Part shown: positions 18,946 to 28,067 of the stretch, one piece after another
Layout: each line of letters opens with the position of its first letter
Numbering within the stretch: the first letter of the stretch is position 1
Assembly (NCBI RefSeq): GCF_900172315.1
Contig: NZ_FWFV01000009.1
Span: 106,488-170,487 of the forward strand
DNA: 64,000 bases
Reading direction: 5' to 3'
From: Palleronia marisminoris
GTDB lineage: Bacteria > Pseudomonadota > Alphaproteobacteria > Rhodobacterales > Rhodobacteraceae
Notes under the pieces: model-generated
Told to the model about the DNA's origin: nothing
Databases searched by the model: none
The model's input: only the letters and a program-made list of their open reading frames with translations
Program-made: the position numbers and the translations under genes

Positions 18946-21162
18946 TCAGTGCAGGTAGAGCCCGAGTGTCTGCCCCAACTCGGCGCTCTGCGAGGACCAC
19001 TGCAAGCCTTCGGCGGGCAGGGCGTCCGTGGTGATCGTCAGCCGGACCTCGCCCCCTGTGCCGCGGCGGACCAGGTGGCGCGCCTTTTCGGGGGCCTCCC
19101 ACTCGGCAGTTCCTTCGCGGAACAGGTCGGGGTGGGCCCGGCGGATCGACAGCACCGCGCGAAGAAGATCGGACTTCTGGCCCGAGGCGGCGGCGAGGGC
19201 GTCCCACTCCGGTAGGCGCCGGTTGTCGGGGTCGGTCAATTGCAGAAGCAGCCGCTCTTCGCCCTGGTAGATATCCGGCATTCCCGGCCACAGGCAGCGC
19301 AGGCCGATCTCGACCAGCGACAGGTGTTCGCCGATCCGCTGAACGCGCTTCAGTTCGGATGGCTGGTGCGCGTCCCAGTGCGCGAGCAGGGCGCGGACCC
19401 AGGCCTGCATGTTGGCTTCGCGCTCTTCGTTGGGGGCAGTCCAGTAGCTGACTTCCTTCCCCTCGCGCAGGGCCTTCACCATGTGGGCCGCCGCGCGGTC
19501 GCCTGCATCCGGCTCTCCGGCGATGGCCAGCGCGATCTGGAACGCGTAGAAGCGGCGATTGGCGTCGAGCACATCGCTGGCCGGCAAGCGCCCGGCGTCC
19601 TCCCATAGCGCGGCAAGGGCCTCGGGCGCATGGCTGAGCGCGGCGATCCGGGCGCGGGCGTCGGCGCTGCGCTTGGTGTCGTGGCTCGACCCCAGGGTGA
19701 GGGCGCGGGGCCAGTGCTTCAGCCGTTCGGCAAGGGCCTCGTTCACCTCGTCCGCGGTGGTCGTCGGGCGGTCGGGATCGGCGCCGACCTCGTTCGCGGT
19801 GAGGTAGCGATTGAACCGGAACCCTGCGGTGTCCTCGTGCGCCTTGGCGAGAAGCGCCCCGGTGACTTGCTCCATCCGGACCGTGAAGGCGCACGCCTCG
19901 TCGCTGTCGGAGGCAAGCATCCGATCGACGAGCCAGTCGATCGTGTCGCGGTGGCGGACATTCTCGGCCGCACGGTCGGCGCAGGCGCGCCAGATGGTGC
20001 GATCGGACTGCGAGGCGGCAGAGCGCACGTAGCTGCGGTAGCGCGGAAAGGCGACGAGCAGTTCGGTGATGGCCTCGCGCAGGGTCTCGGGGCCGATGGG
20101 CTCGCCTTCGGTCTCGGCGATGGCTTGCGCGAGGGTCCGAAGCTGCCGCAGTTCGGCGGCGAGTTCGTCCACCAGGACCTCGCGCTTGGCCTGTTCGACC
20201 ATCGGGTGGAAGCCGCCCTCGGTCCCGCTTTCACGGCGCCACAGCGCGTCGATTTCGTCCAGCCCCGAGGGGTTCGTCAGGATGCGCGCGATCACCGCCG
20301 CCGCCTCGTAGCCCGTGGTGCCGGCGACTTGCCAGTCCGGCAGCGTCTCGCCCATGACGAGGATCTTCTCGACCCAGATGTCGATGTTCGGGACCCGGTT
20401 GGCCAGTTGCGTAAGGTAGCCTTCGGGATCGACGAGCCCGTCGACGTGATCGACCCGAAGCCCCTGGACGAGGTCGCGATCCACGAGGTCGAAGAGCAGC
20501 GCGTGCGTCTCTTCGAATACCTCCGGGTCCTCGACACGGACGCCGATCAGGCTGGTGACCGAGAAGAAGCGGCGGTGGGTGATGCTGTCCCGCTCGAGCG
20601 GCCAGGGGATCAGACGCCAGTGCTGGCGCGCGTGCAGCGCCTCGATATCCTCGATCCGGCCCTCGCCGTCCGACCCCGGCGACAGCGGCACTTCGAGGCC
20701 TGCGACCTTGAGAACGCCCTCGCCGATCTCGACCTCGCCGGTCTCGGCGAGTTCCGCCAGGGGACGTTCGAGCCAGGGCAGGGCGAGATATCCCGTCGAC
20801 CAGTCGATGTCGAATTTCGGCGCGTGCGGACTGCGCATCCCCTTGCGGAGCACGTCGCGGAACCACGGCGTGTCGAGTCCGAAGGCCATGTGGTTCGGCA
20901 CGATGTCCAGGACGATCTTCAGGCCCTTCCCGCGAGCGGCGGCGGCGAGCTTCTCGAACCCATCGAGACCACCGAGCGAGGCGTCGATCTCGGTCGGGTC
21001 GGTCACGTCATAGCCGTGGGTCGAGCCCGACGCGGCGGTCAGGATCGGCGACAGGTAGAGGTGACTGACGCCAAGGGCTGCGATCTGGTCGAGCCGCCGT
21101 TCAAGCCCGGCGAAATCCATCCCGTCGCGCAACTGGACGCGGTAACTGGCTACATCGTTCAT
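18946..21162 (-). CDS. treY: Malto-oligosyltrehalose synthase
   Basis: A 738-residue GH13 enzyme that converts the reducing-end alpha-1,4 bond of maltodextrin into an alpha,alpha-1,1 bond, forming maltooligosyl trehalose. The N-terminus YRVQLRDGMDFAGLERRLD and HLYLSPILTAASGSTHGYDV are TreY hallmarks. Catalytic motifs are DIVPNHMA, GLRVDHVDGLVDPEGYL (nucleophile Asp), IWVEKIL (acid Glu) and, later, SSHDTKRSADARARI. The ATG directly follows the treZ stop (TGAATG), so the pair is translationally linked. The TreY-TreZ route makes trehalose from storage glucan, typically under osmotic or drying stress. Confidence 0.95.
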   Translation of the reverse strand: MNDVASYRVQLRDGMDFAGLERRLDQIAALGVSHLYLSPILTAASGSTHGYDVTDPTEIDASLGGLDGFEKLAAAARGKGLKIVLDIVPNHMAFGLDTPWFRDVLRKGMRSPHAPKFDIDWSTGYLALPWLERPLAELAETGEVEIGEGVLKVAGLEVPLSPGSDGEGRIEDIEALHARQHWRLIPWPLERDSITHRRFFSVTSLIGVRVEDPEVFEETHALLFDLVDRDLVQGLRVDHVDGLVDPEGYLTQLANRVPNIDIWVEKILVMGETLPDWQVAGTTGYEAAAVIARILTNPSGLDEIDALWRRESGTEGGFHPMVEQAKREVLVDELAAELRQLRTLAQAIAETEGEPIGPETLREAITELLVAFPRYRSYVRSAASQSDRTIWRACADRAAENVRHRDTIDWLVDRMLASDSDEACAFTVRMEQVTGALLAKAHEDTAGFRFNRYLTANEVGADPDRPTTTADEVNEALAERLKHWPRALTLGSSHDTKRSADARARIAALSHAPEALAALWEDAGRLPASDVLDANRRFYAFQIALAIAGEPDAGDRAAAHMVKALREGKEVSYWTAPNEEREANMQAWVRALLAHWDAHQPSELKRVQRIGEHLSLVEIGLRCLWPGMPDIYQGEERLLLQLTDPDNRRLPEWDALAAASGQKSDLLRAVLSIRRAHPDLFREGTAEWEAPEKARHLVRRGTGGEVRLTITTDALPAEGLQWSSQSAELGQTLGLYLH

Positions 21163-22866
21163 TCAATTTCCCTCCAGCCCGACGTGCAGCGCGACACGGG
21201 GACCTTCCATGGTCAGGATTTCGGGGGTCGACAGAGCGGGTGCGGGCTCGCCATCGGCGAAGGTGATCTCCAGCCGCCCAGCCGCGAAGGTCCAGGCCGC
21301 CCGCAGGCTTCGGTCGCCCTCGCGCGTGGCCTCGGTGCGCTGCCAGCCGCTTTTGAGCAGCGGGACCACCCGGTCGACCCGCAGCTTCAGGCAACGGCGC
21401 GTCAAGTCGCGCCACTCGTCGGCATCGGGCGGGGGCGAGGCATAGGGCTTCGACCGCTCGAATGTCTCGGGCGCGTTCGGATCGGGGATCTCGTCGCGGG
21501 CATCGGCGAATTCGGGGAACTCGTCGCGGCGCCCCTTGCGGACGGCGCCGGCGAGGTCTCCGTGGAAATCGGTGAAGAACTGGAACGGCGCGCGAGACCC
21601 GATCTCTTCCCCCTGGAACAGCATCGGGATGAAGGGCGACAGGCACAGCATCGCATGCATCACGCGCATGTCCTCGGGCGAGGTCAGCGCGATCAGACGC
21701 TCGCCGACCGCACGATTGCCGATCTGGTCGTGGGTCTGGTTCGAGTTGACGAAGCGCTGGGGCGGCAGATGGTCGGAGGGCTCGCCCCGCGTTTCGTCTG
21801 TGCGGGGCCGCGGCTGGCCCTGATCGACCTGTCCATCGCGCAGCGCGATCAGCATGTCGCCGAAGGGATCGTCCGAGAACGGAGCGTAGTAGCTCTGGTC
21901 CTCGCCCGTCATCAGGACGTGGACCGCGTGGTGGTAGTCGTCGTTCCATTGCGCCCTGAGCGCGCCGTGACCCACGTAAGAGGCAAGGTTGCGCTCGTCC
22001 TCGGCGACGAGGTGGACCGGGCGGCCAAGGTCCAGCCCCGCGACATGGTCGGCAAGTTCGCGCAGGAAGTCGGTCTCGTCCGGCTGGCCGATCTGGTGGA
22101 CGGCGTCCAGCCGCAGCCCGTCCACCCCGTATTCCGCGATCCACATCTCGGCGTTCTGAAGGAAGAAGGCGCGCACCTCGGGGCGGGTGAAGTCGATGGC
22201 GGCGCCCCACGGCGTCTGGCGCCCGTCATCGAAGAAGCTGGGGCAGAGCGCGTGGATATAGGCGCCATCGGGGCCGAAATGGTTGTAGACCGCGTCGACC
22301 AGCACCATGATCCCGGCGGCATGGGCCGCGTCCACGAACGCCACCAGGTCTGCGGGCGTGCCATAGGCGGGGTGGAGCGCGTTGGGCAGAACCCCGTCAT
22401 AGCCCCAGCCGCGATCCCCGGCGAACTGGGCGAGCGGCATCAACTCGATCGCCGTGATCCCAAGGGCGGCGACCTCTTCCATCCGCTCGGCCGCGGCTCT
22501 GAGCGTCCCGTCTGCGGTGAAGGTGCCCACGTGGATCTCGAGCACCACAGCCTCTTCCCACGGGCGGCCGTGCCAGTCGGCGCGGGGCAGGGAGGCTGGA
22601 TCGCAAAGGCGCGAGGCCGCATGGACGTCGCCCGCCTGCCAGCGCGAGGCCGGGTCGGGGTAGGTCTCGCCCTGGGCGATGAAGGCGTATTCGGTGCCGT
22701 CGTCGGCCGAGACGTCTGCCACGTGCCAACCGTCGGCCTCCTTGGACATGGCCAGTTCGTCGGTGCCGACCCGCAACAGCAGGTCGTCCTGCTTGGGGGC
22801 CCAGGTCGCGACACGCCATCTGTCGCCGTTCCGGGTCGCGCCCCAGCGGTGAGAAAACGTCCTCAT
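21163..22866 (-). CDS. treZ: Malto-oligosyltrehalose trehalohydrolase
   Basis: A 567-residue GH13 enzyme that releases trehalose from the TreY product. An N-terminal CBM48-like domain (RTFSHRWGATRNGDRWRVATWAP) is followed by the barrel with DAVYNHFGPDGAYI, YGVDGLRLDAVHQI (nucleophile Asp), HLVAEDERN (acid Glu) and the late SNQTHDQIGNRAVGERL. ATG 22866 gives the normal length; upstream in-frame extension contains no family sequence. First gene of the operon; the 225-base gap to the divergent PRC-barrel gene should hold its promoter. Probably cytoplasmic. Confidence 0.95.
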   Translation of the reverse strand: MRTFSHRWGATRNGDRWRVATWAPKQDDLLLRVGTDELAMSKEADGWHVADVSADDGTEYAFIAQGETYPDPASRWQAGDVHAASRLCDPASLPRADWHGRPWEEAVVLEIHVGTFTADGTLRAAAERMEEVAALGITAIELMPLAQFAGDRGWGYDGVLPNALHPAYGTPADLVAFVDAAHAAGIMVLVDAVYNHFGPDGAYIHALCPSFFDDGRQTPWGAAIDFTRPEVRAFFLQNAEMWIAEYGVDGLRLDAVHQIGQPDETDFLRELADHVAGLDLGRPVHLVAEDERNLASYVGHGALRAQWNDDYHHAVHVLMTGEDQSYYAPFSDDPFGDMLIALRDGQVDQGQPRPRTDETRGEPSDHLPPQRFVNSNQTHDQIGNRAVGERLIALTSPEDMRVMHAMLCLSPFIPMLFQGEEIGSRAPFQFFTDFHGDLAGAVRKGRRDEFPEFADARDEIPDPNAPETFERSKPYASPPPDADEWRDLTRRCLKLRVDRVVPLLKSGWQRTEATREGDRSLRAAWTFAAGRLEITFADGEPAPALSTPEILTMEGPRVALHVGLEGN

Positions 22867-23030
22867 TCCGGCCTCTTGCCCCCTTGCATCCTCAGGACGG
22901 AAAAGCGGCGCGCGGCCAATCGTTCCCTCGACTCCCGGTCGCGTGTGCTGAAACCGGAGGAGCGCGCGGCATGACCGCTGCCCGCGGTTGCGACTCCGCA
23001 AGCCTTGCGACTGGTGCCGGTGGCAGCGTT

Positions 23031-23056
23031 GGAACCTTGGCGGCCGCTTGGCGGTT
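23031..23056 (+). promoter_or_regulatory. Possible EcfG-type stress promoter
   Basis: GGAAC at 23031-23035, then 17 bases, then GGTT at 23053-23056, 36 bases before the ATG at 23092. It matches the pattern before the gene at 6133 and resembles the EcfG consensus. If real, it fits a stress role for the PRC-barrel gene beside the trehalose operon. Confidence 0.4.
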
Positions 23057-23091
23057 CCTCGCCTGAAGACCTCATTTCGAAAGGCCGGACC

Positions 23092-23538
23092 ATGTTTCGC
23101 AGATCCCTACTCGCAGCCGCCAGTCTCGCGTTTGCCGGGCCGGCTCTTTCGCAAGAGGCTGGCGCCGTCTCGTCCGAACAGGCCACGCCTGCGCCGATGG
23201 AGGTAGTCGTGGCCGACGATCTCGAGGATGCGTCGATCGTCTCGCTCGAGGGCAGCTACGATCAGGCGATCTGGGACGAGACCGCGCCGCTGGAAGCCAT
23301 GGTCGCCGACCTGAACGAGATCGGCCGGATCGAGGACGTCGTCCTGTCGGCCGAAGGACAAATGCTGGGTCTGACGACGGATGTGGGCGGGTTTCTCGGC
23401 ATCGGCGAGAAGACCGTCCTCATCCCGCTCGATGACATTCGCCTCATCCGGACCGAGGATGACGACGAGGTCTCGGTCGTCACGCGCCTCGATCAGGATG
23501 CCCTGACCGACCTGCCCGAGGTCGACCTCGACGATTGA
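23092..23538 (+). CDS. Exported PRC-barrel domain protein
   Basis: A 148-residue protein with a clear signal peptide (FRRSLLAAASLAFAGPALS, cleavage near SQE) and a C-terminal PRC-barrel-like domain with repeated short strands (IGRIEDVVLSAEGQ, GLTTDVGGFLGIGEKTVLIPLDDIRLI). It is strongly acidic, ending in DLPEVDLDD. PRC-barrel proteins of this kind are common in Rhodobacteraceae, often in the periplasm; no enzymatic role is known. ATG 23092 is chosen over the earlier in-frame 23005 because it begins the signal peptide. Its TGA abuts the stop of the convergent acetyltransferase within the palindrome TGATCA. Confidence 0.85.
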   Translation: MFRRSLLAAASLAFAGPALSQEAGAVSSEQATPAPMEVVVADDLEDASIVSLEGSYDQAIWDETAPLEAMVADLNEIGRIEDVVLSAEGQMLGLTTDVGGFLGIGEKTVLIPLDDIRLIRTEDDDEVSVVTRLDQDALTDLPEVDLDD

Positions 23539-24144
23539 TCACAGGCGCGGCACGAAAGGTGCCGCATCCTCGTCCAGCAAACCGACGGCGCGCGGGTCGG
23601 GAAACACCCGCACCTCGCGCCGTTCCGCCTTGAACCCGACCCGCAGGTAGAAGCGCAGCGCCTGAGGGCTGTCCAGCGTGCAGGTGTTCAGCCGCACCTT
23701 TTCGGCACCGCCATCGAACAGCGTCTGCAGGACATGCGACATCAGCCAGCCGCCGACGCCCTGACCCATGGCGGCAGGGACGAGGCCGAAGAAGCTGATC
23801 TCGGGGTAGGTAGGGTCGCCGATGTCGAGCTCGACCATACCCATCGGTCCATCGTCGGAGTGAAGCGTGAAGATCGCCACGCCGGGATCGAGCAGGATCT
23901 TCAGCAGCGCATCGTCTTCGATCATCAGCCGCGAGGTCCAGAGCCAGTCGCGCCCGACCATCCGGAAGAGCTCGCGGTAGACGTTCGGGTACATCCGCTT
24001 TTCGCGCCTCAGGACCAGCCCCTTGGGCTTCTTGCGCGGCGGCAGCGGGGTGGTGCAGGTCAGGTGGTGCACGACCACGGCCAGGTGGCCGGCAGGCACG
24101 GCATAGGTGCCTTCAGTAATTGGGGTGGGGTCGGGGTCTAGCAT
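23539..24144 (-). CDS. GNAT family N-acetyltransferase
   Basis: A 201-residue GNAT-fold protein. The acetyl-CoA-binding loop appears as VPAAMGQGVGGWLMSHVL (Q-x-x-G-x-G/A-like), preceded by EISFFGL and followed by LNTCTLDSPQALRFYLRVGFKAERRE, a standard GNAT C-terminal half. Substrate is unknown. The N-terminal 70 residues contain a proline- and lysine-rich stretch (PLPPRKKPKG) not found in minimal GNATs. It is convergent with the PRC-barrel gene with zero bases between the stop codons, and is followed at distance by eno upstream on the same strand. Confidence 0.85.
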   Translation of the reverse strand: MLDPDPTPITEGTYAVPAGHLAVVVHHLTCTTPLPPRKKPKGLVLRREKRMYPNVYRELFRMVGRDWLWTSRLMIEDDALLKILLDPGVAIFTLHSDDGPMGMVELDIGDPTYPEISFFGLVPAAMGQGVGGWLMSHVLQTLFDGGAEKVRLNTCTLDSPQALRFYLRVGFKAERREVRVFPDPRAVGLLDEDAAPFVPRL

Positions 24145-24178
24145 GAGGGCTTTCCGCGTCTGTCCGGCGGAAGGCTAG

Positions 24179-24212
24179 GGCGGGGCGACCCGCTGTCCAC
24201 GGCCGCCCCGCC
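24179..24212 (-). terminator. Possible terminator hairpin after eno
   Basis: A 9-bp stem (GGCGGGGCG / CGCCCCGCC) with a 16-base loop lies just after the eno stop on the minus strand. There is no T run behind it, so termination efficiency is doubtful. Confidence 0.35.
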
Positions 24213-24219
24213 TGCAGGG

Positions 24220-25524
<1,305 letters not shown>

Positions 25525-25562
25525 TTAACGCACGCGAGGGCGCTTGGCCATTGGTTCGCGCG

Positions 25563-26486
25563 TCAGCGCATCAGCGAACGTCCCCGGGGCGGTATCGCCC
25601 GTTTTCGGCGCCGCTCGCGCATCAGGGCGTAAAGACCGCTGCCCACGACGATCGCCGCGCCGATCAGCGTCAGGGCGTCGGGCCGCTCTCCCAGAAGGAT
25701 CACGCCGAGGATCATCGCGAAGACGAGGCGCGTGTAGCGGAACGGGATGACGGTCGAGACGTGGCCAAGCCGCGTGGCCGTCGTCAGCGCAAGGTAGCCG
25801 ATCACCCCGAGGCCGATGGCCGCCGCCAATTCGAGCCAGACGCGAAGTTCGGGAACCGCCGTCGCGCTGCGGACCAGCCACAGGGCGCCGCTGCCGATCG
25901 TCAGCGTGACATAGGCCCAGAACGCCAGTTGCAACGTCGCGATCCGCGACGGGATGCGGCGCGAGATCACGTCGCGCGCGGCCAGCCCCACCGCGGCGAT
26001 CATCACCAGCAGCGCCTCGGGCTGGAACCCGTCGAGCCCCGGCCGCAGGATCAGCAGCACCCCGGCCATGCCCACGGCGACCGCCGTCCAACGCCGCCAG
26101 CCCACGGTCTCGCCCAGCCAGATCGCGGCGCCTGCAGTCACCAGAAGCGGCGTGGCCTGCTGGATGGCCGTCGCCAGCGTGAGCGGCACGAGCGCCAGCG
26201 CGGTGACGAAGCTGATGGTGGCGAAGGCCTCGCAGAAGTTACGCCCCATCACCTGCGGCCCCAGCACGTCGCGCGTCACCAGCGGCAGGCCTTTCCGCAC
26301 GCACAGCAGCGCAAGAATCACGGCCGTGGTGGAGCAGATGATGAACAGCATCTGGCTCACGGGCATCTCGACCGTGATGCGCTTGATGAAGAAGTCCTCG
26401 GTCGCGAAGAGAGCCATGGACAGCACCATGAAGCCGGTCGCGCGCAAATTGTCGTCACCCGCCGGGGTGGAGCTGTCAGTGGTCAT
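25563..26486 (-). CDS. EamA/DMT-family membrane transporter
   Basis: A 307-residue drug/metabolite transporter of the EamA type with about ten hydrophobic segments arranged as two homologous halves. The first half includes LSMALFATEDFFIKRI and ATAIQQATPLLVTAGAAIWLGE, and the second HVSTVIPFRYTRLVFAMILGVILLGE, showing the duplicated P-x-x..GxxxxGE pattern of the family. The C-terminal tail is basic (RERRRKRAIPPRGR). Such proteins export metabolites or amino acids; substrate is not predictable. It lies between PhzF and enolase genes with no clear operon partner. Confidence 0.88.
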   Translation of the reverse strand: MTTDSSTPAGDDNLRATGFMVLSMALFATEDFFIKRITVEMPVSQMLFIICSTTAVILALLCVRKGLPLVTRDVLGPQVMGRNFCEAFATISFVTALALVPLTLATAIQQATPLLVTAGAAIWLGETVGWRRWTAVAVGMAGVLLILRPGLDGFQPEALLVMIAAVGLAARDVISRRIPSRIATLQLAFWAYVTLTIGSGALWLVRSATAVPELRVWLELAAAIGLGVIGYLALTTATRLGHVSTVIPFRYTRLVFAMILGVILLGERPDALTLIGAAIVVGSGLYALMRERRRKRAIPPRGRSLMR

Positions 26487-26528
26487 GTCCCGCGCCTTAG
26501 TCCCTTGCCCCGTGCAACGCCAGCCCCG

Positions 26529-27335
26529 CTAGAGGGTCAGGCGCCCCTCCATCACGCGCACGGCCTGGCCCGAGATGGTCACCGCGCCGTCTGCCGCTTC
26601 GGCGCGGATTAGGGACGGTCGTCCCATGTCCTCTCCCTGGTGGACCGTCAGGCTCAGCGTCCCGTTCCCAGCCAAGTAGAGGGCGAGCGCCGTCGCCGCG
26701 CTGCCGGTCGCGGGGTCTTCGGGGATGTCGTCGAGCGGCGCGAACATCCGGGCGTGGATCGTGTCGCCGTCCCGGACATAGGCGTAGATCGCGAAGTCGA
26801 AGGGCAGCGGGTAGCGTGCCGCCGCCTCGCGAAAGGCGTCGAGGTACGGCCGCGTGCGAGACAGTGTCGCGCGATCCGGCACCTCGACCAAGGCGAAGGG
26901 CAGGCCGGCCGAGGTGACCGTGGCCTCCGTGATCGTCTCGATCGACAGGCAGCGCGCCATGAGCGCAGCGTCGGGTGCATGAAGCACCTCCAGCGCCGTT
27001 TCTCGCCGGAACGAGGCGATGCCGTCCACCACCCGCCCCGGAACCGGGCCGACACCGGTGCCGAGCGTCACCTGCTCGGGCGCACCCTCGTCATGCAGCG
27101 CGACCAGCGCGCCGATCAGGGGGTGACCGGCGAAGGGGATCTCCTGCGTGGGCGTGAAGATGCGGGTGCGCACCTCGCCGTCCCCGGGAAGCAGGAAGGT
27201 CGTTTCGGAGAACCCGAACTCGCGCGCGATCGGCTGCATCAGCGCAGGGTCGAGGTTCACGGCATCGGGAAAGACGGCAAGCGGATTGCCCCCGAATGGG
27301 CGGTCCGTGAAGACGTCATAGACGAGGTAGCGCAT
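26529..27335 (-). CDS. PhzF-family isomerase-like protein
   Basis: A 268-residue protein of the PhzF/YddE fold (related to diaminopimelate epimerase). The N-terminal YLVYDVFTDRPFGGNPLAVF and FSETTFL (with the conserved catalytic-type Glu) and IPFAGHPLIGALVAL are hallmarks, and DPATGSAATALALYL forms the second-lobe anion loop. Substrate is unknown; some family members isomerise aromatic intermediates, but there is no phenazine cluster here. ATG 27335 overlaps the stop of the DUF533 gene by one base (TGATG). Function beyond family is not inferred. Confidence 0.88.
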   Translation of the reverse strand: MRYLVYDVFTDRPFGGNPLAVFPDAVNLDPALMQPIAREFGFSETTFLLPGDGEVRTRIFTPTQEIPFAGHPLIGALVALHDEGAPEQVTLGTGVGPVPGRVVDGIASFRRETALEVLHAPDAALMARCLSIETITEATVTSAGLPFALVEVPDRATLSRTRPYLDAFREAAARYPLPFDFAIYAYVRDGDTIHARMFAPLDDIPEDPATGSAATALALYLAGNGTLSLTVHQGEDMGRPSLIRAEAADGAVTISGQAVRVMEGRLTL

Positions 27336-28006
27336 CACAGCGTGTAGAGCGGCGGCTTGCCTTGCGCCTCATGGATCTGGTTGACCACGCGCTGCTCGAG
27401 ATCCATGGCGCGGGCCAGCCGGTCGAGATACTCGGCCTCGGCGCGATTGTCGGGCTGGATGGCGATGACCGAGGCGGTGTAGACCTCGATCTCATGGCCC
27501 TCGGGCGTGTCGCGGGCGAGAGCTTCGGGGTCGACGGGTTCGGCCATCTGCCGCTCGATAAATGCGGTCTCTTCCGGGTCGGCATCGCCGACCACCTCCA
27601 TCAGGGACTTCCGCTCGGCCGCGTCGATCTCGCCATCGGCGCGCGCAGCCTGGATCATCGCCCGCAGCATGAGGCCCGATACCTGCTCTTCTTCCGGCGT
27701 GTCCTCGGGGGTCTCGCGGGTGGTGTCCAGCAGCCCGCGCATCTTCTGCGCGCCCGAGGCGCCACTCGCGGTCCCTGCAAGTCCGTTCAGAAGCCCCGCG
27801 ATATCGGTGCGCCCGCCCGAGCCGGTATCGGCGATGCCGAGCTGGCTCAGCAGGCCGCCGAACCCGCCCGAGCGGGTGGTGCCTCCCTTGGAGCCGGACA
27901 GCTTGCGGCGCACCCCCTCGATCCCGCCGGCCTTCTCGAAAGCCTGCACGCCCTTGGCGGCGGCCATGGCCAGCGCCATTTGCATCGCGACGTTCTTGAG
28001 TTTCAT
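27335..28006 (-). CDS. DUF533 / TerB-like protein
   Basis: A 223-residue protein. Residues 1-90 are glycine rich with short hydrophobic helices (AMQMALAMAAAKGVQAFEKAGGIEGVRRK). The C-terminal half, from about residue 110, is an all-helical tellurite-resistance TerB-like domain typical of DUF533 (LMLRAMIQAARADGEIDAAERKSLM and the later ASVIAIQPDNRAEAEYLDRLA). Function is unknown; a role at the inner membrane has been proposed for relatives. The ATG at 28006 has GGAGGG upstream. The gene ends in a TGATG overlap with the PhzF gene, so they share a transcript. Confidence 0.82.
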   Translation of the reverse strand: MKLKNVAMQMALAMAAAKGVQAFEKAGGIEGVRRKLSGSKGGTTRSGGFGGLLSQLGIADTGSGGRTDIAGLLNGLAGTASGASGAQKMRGLLDTTRETPEDTPEEEQVSGLMLRAMIQAARADGEIDAAERKSLMEVVGDADPEETAFIERQMAEPVDPEALARDTPEGHEIEVYTASVIAIQPDNRAEAEYLDRLARAMDLEQRVVNQIHEAQGKPPLYTL

Positions 28007-28067
28007 GCCCGGAGCCCTCCGTTGCGGGTTTCTCCAGATGTGGCGTGCGCGGCCCGATGCGCAAGCG

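Noticed and set aside
19630..22974. 1114-codon open frame opposite treY and treZ
   Set aside because: Runs across two well-supported genes; composition is typical of an antisense frame in GC-rich DNA.
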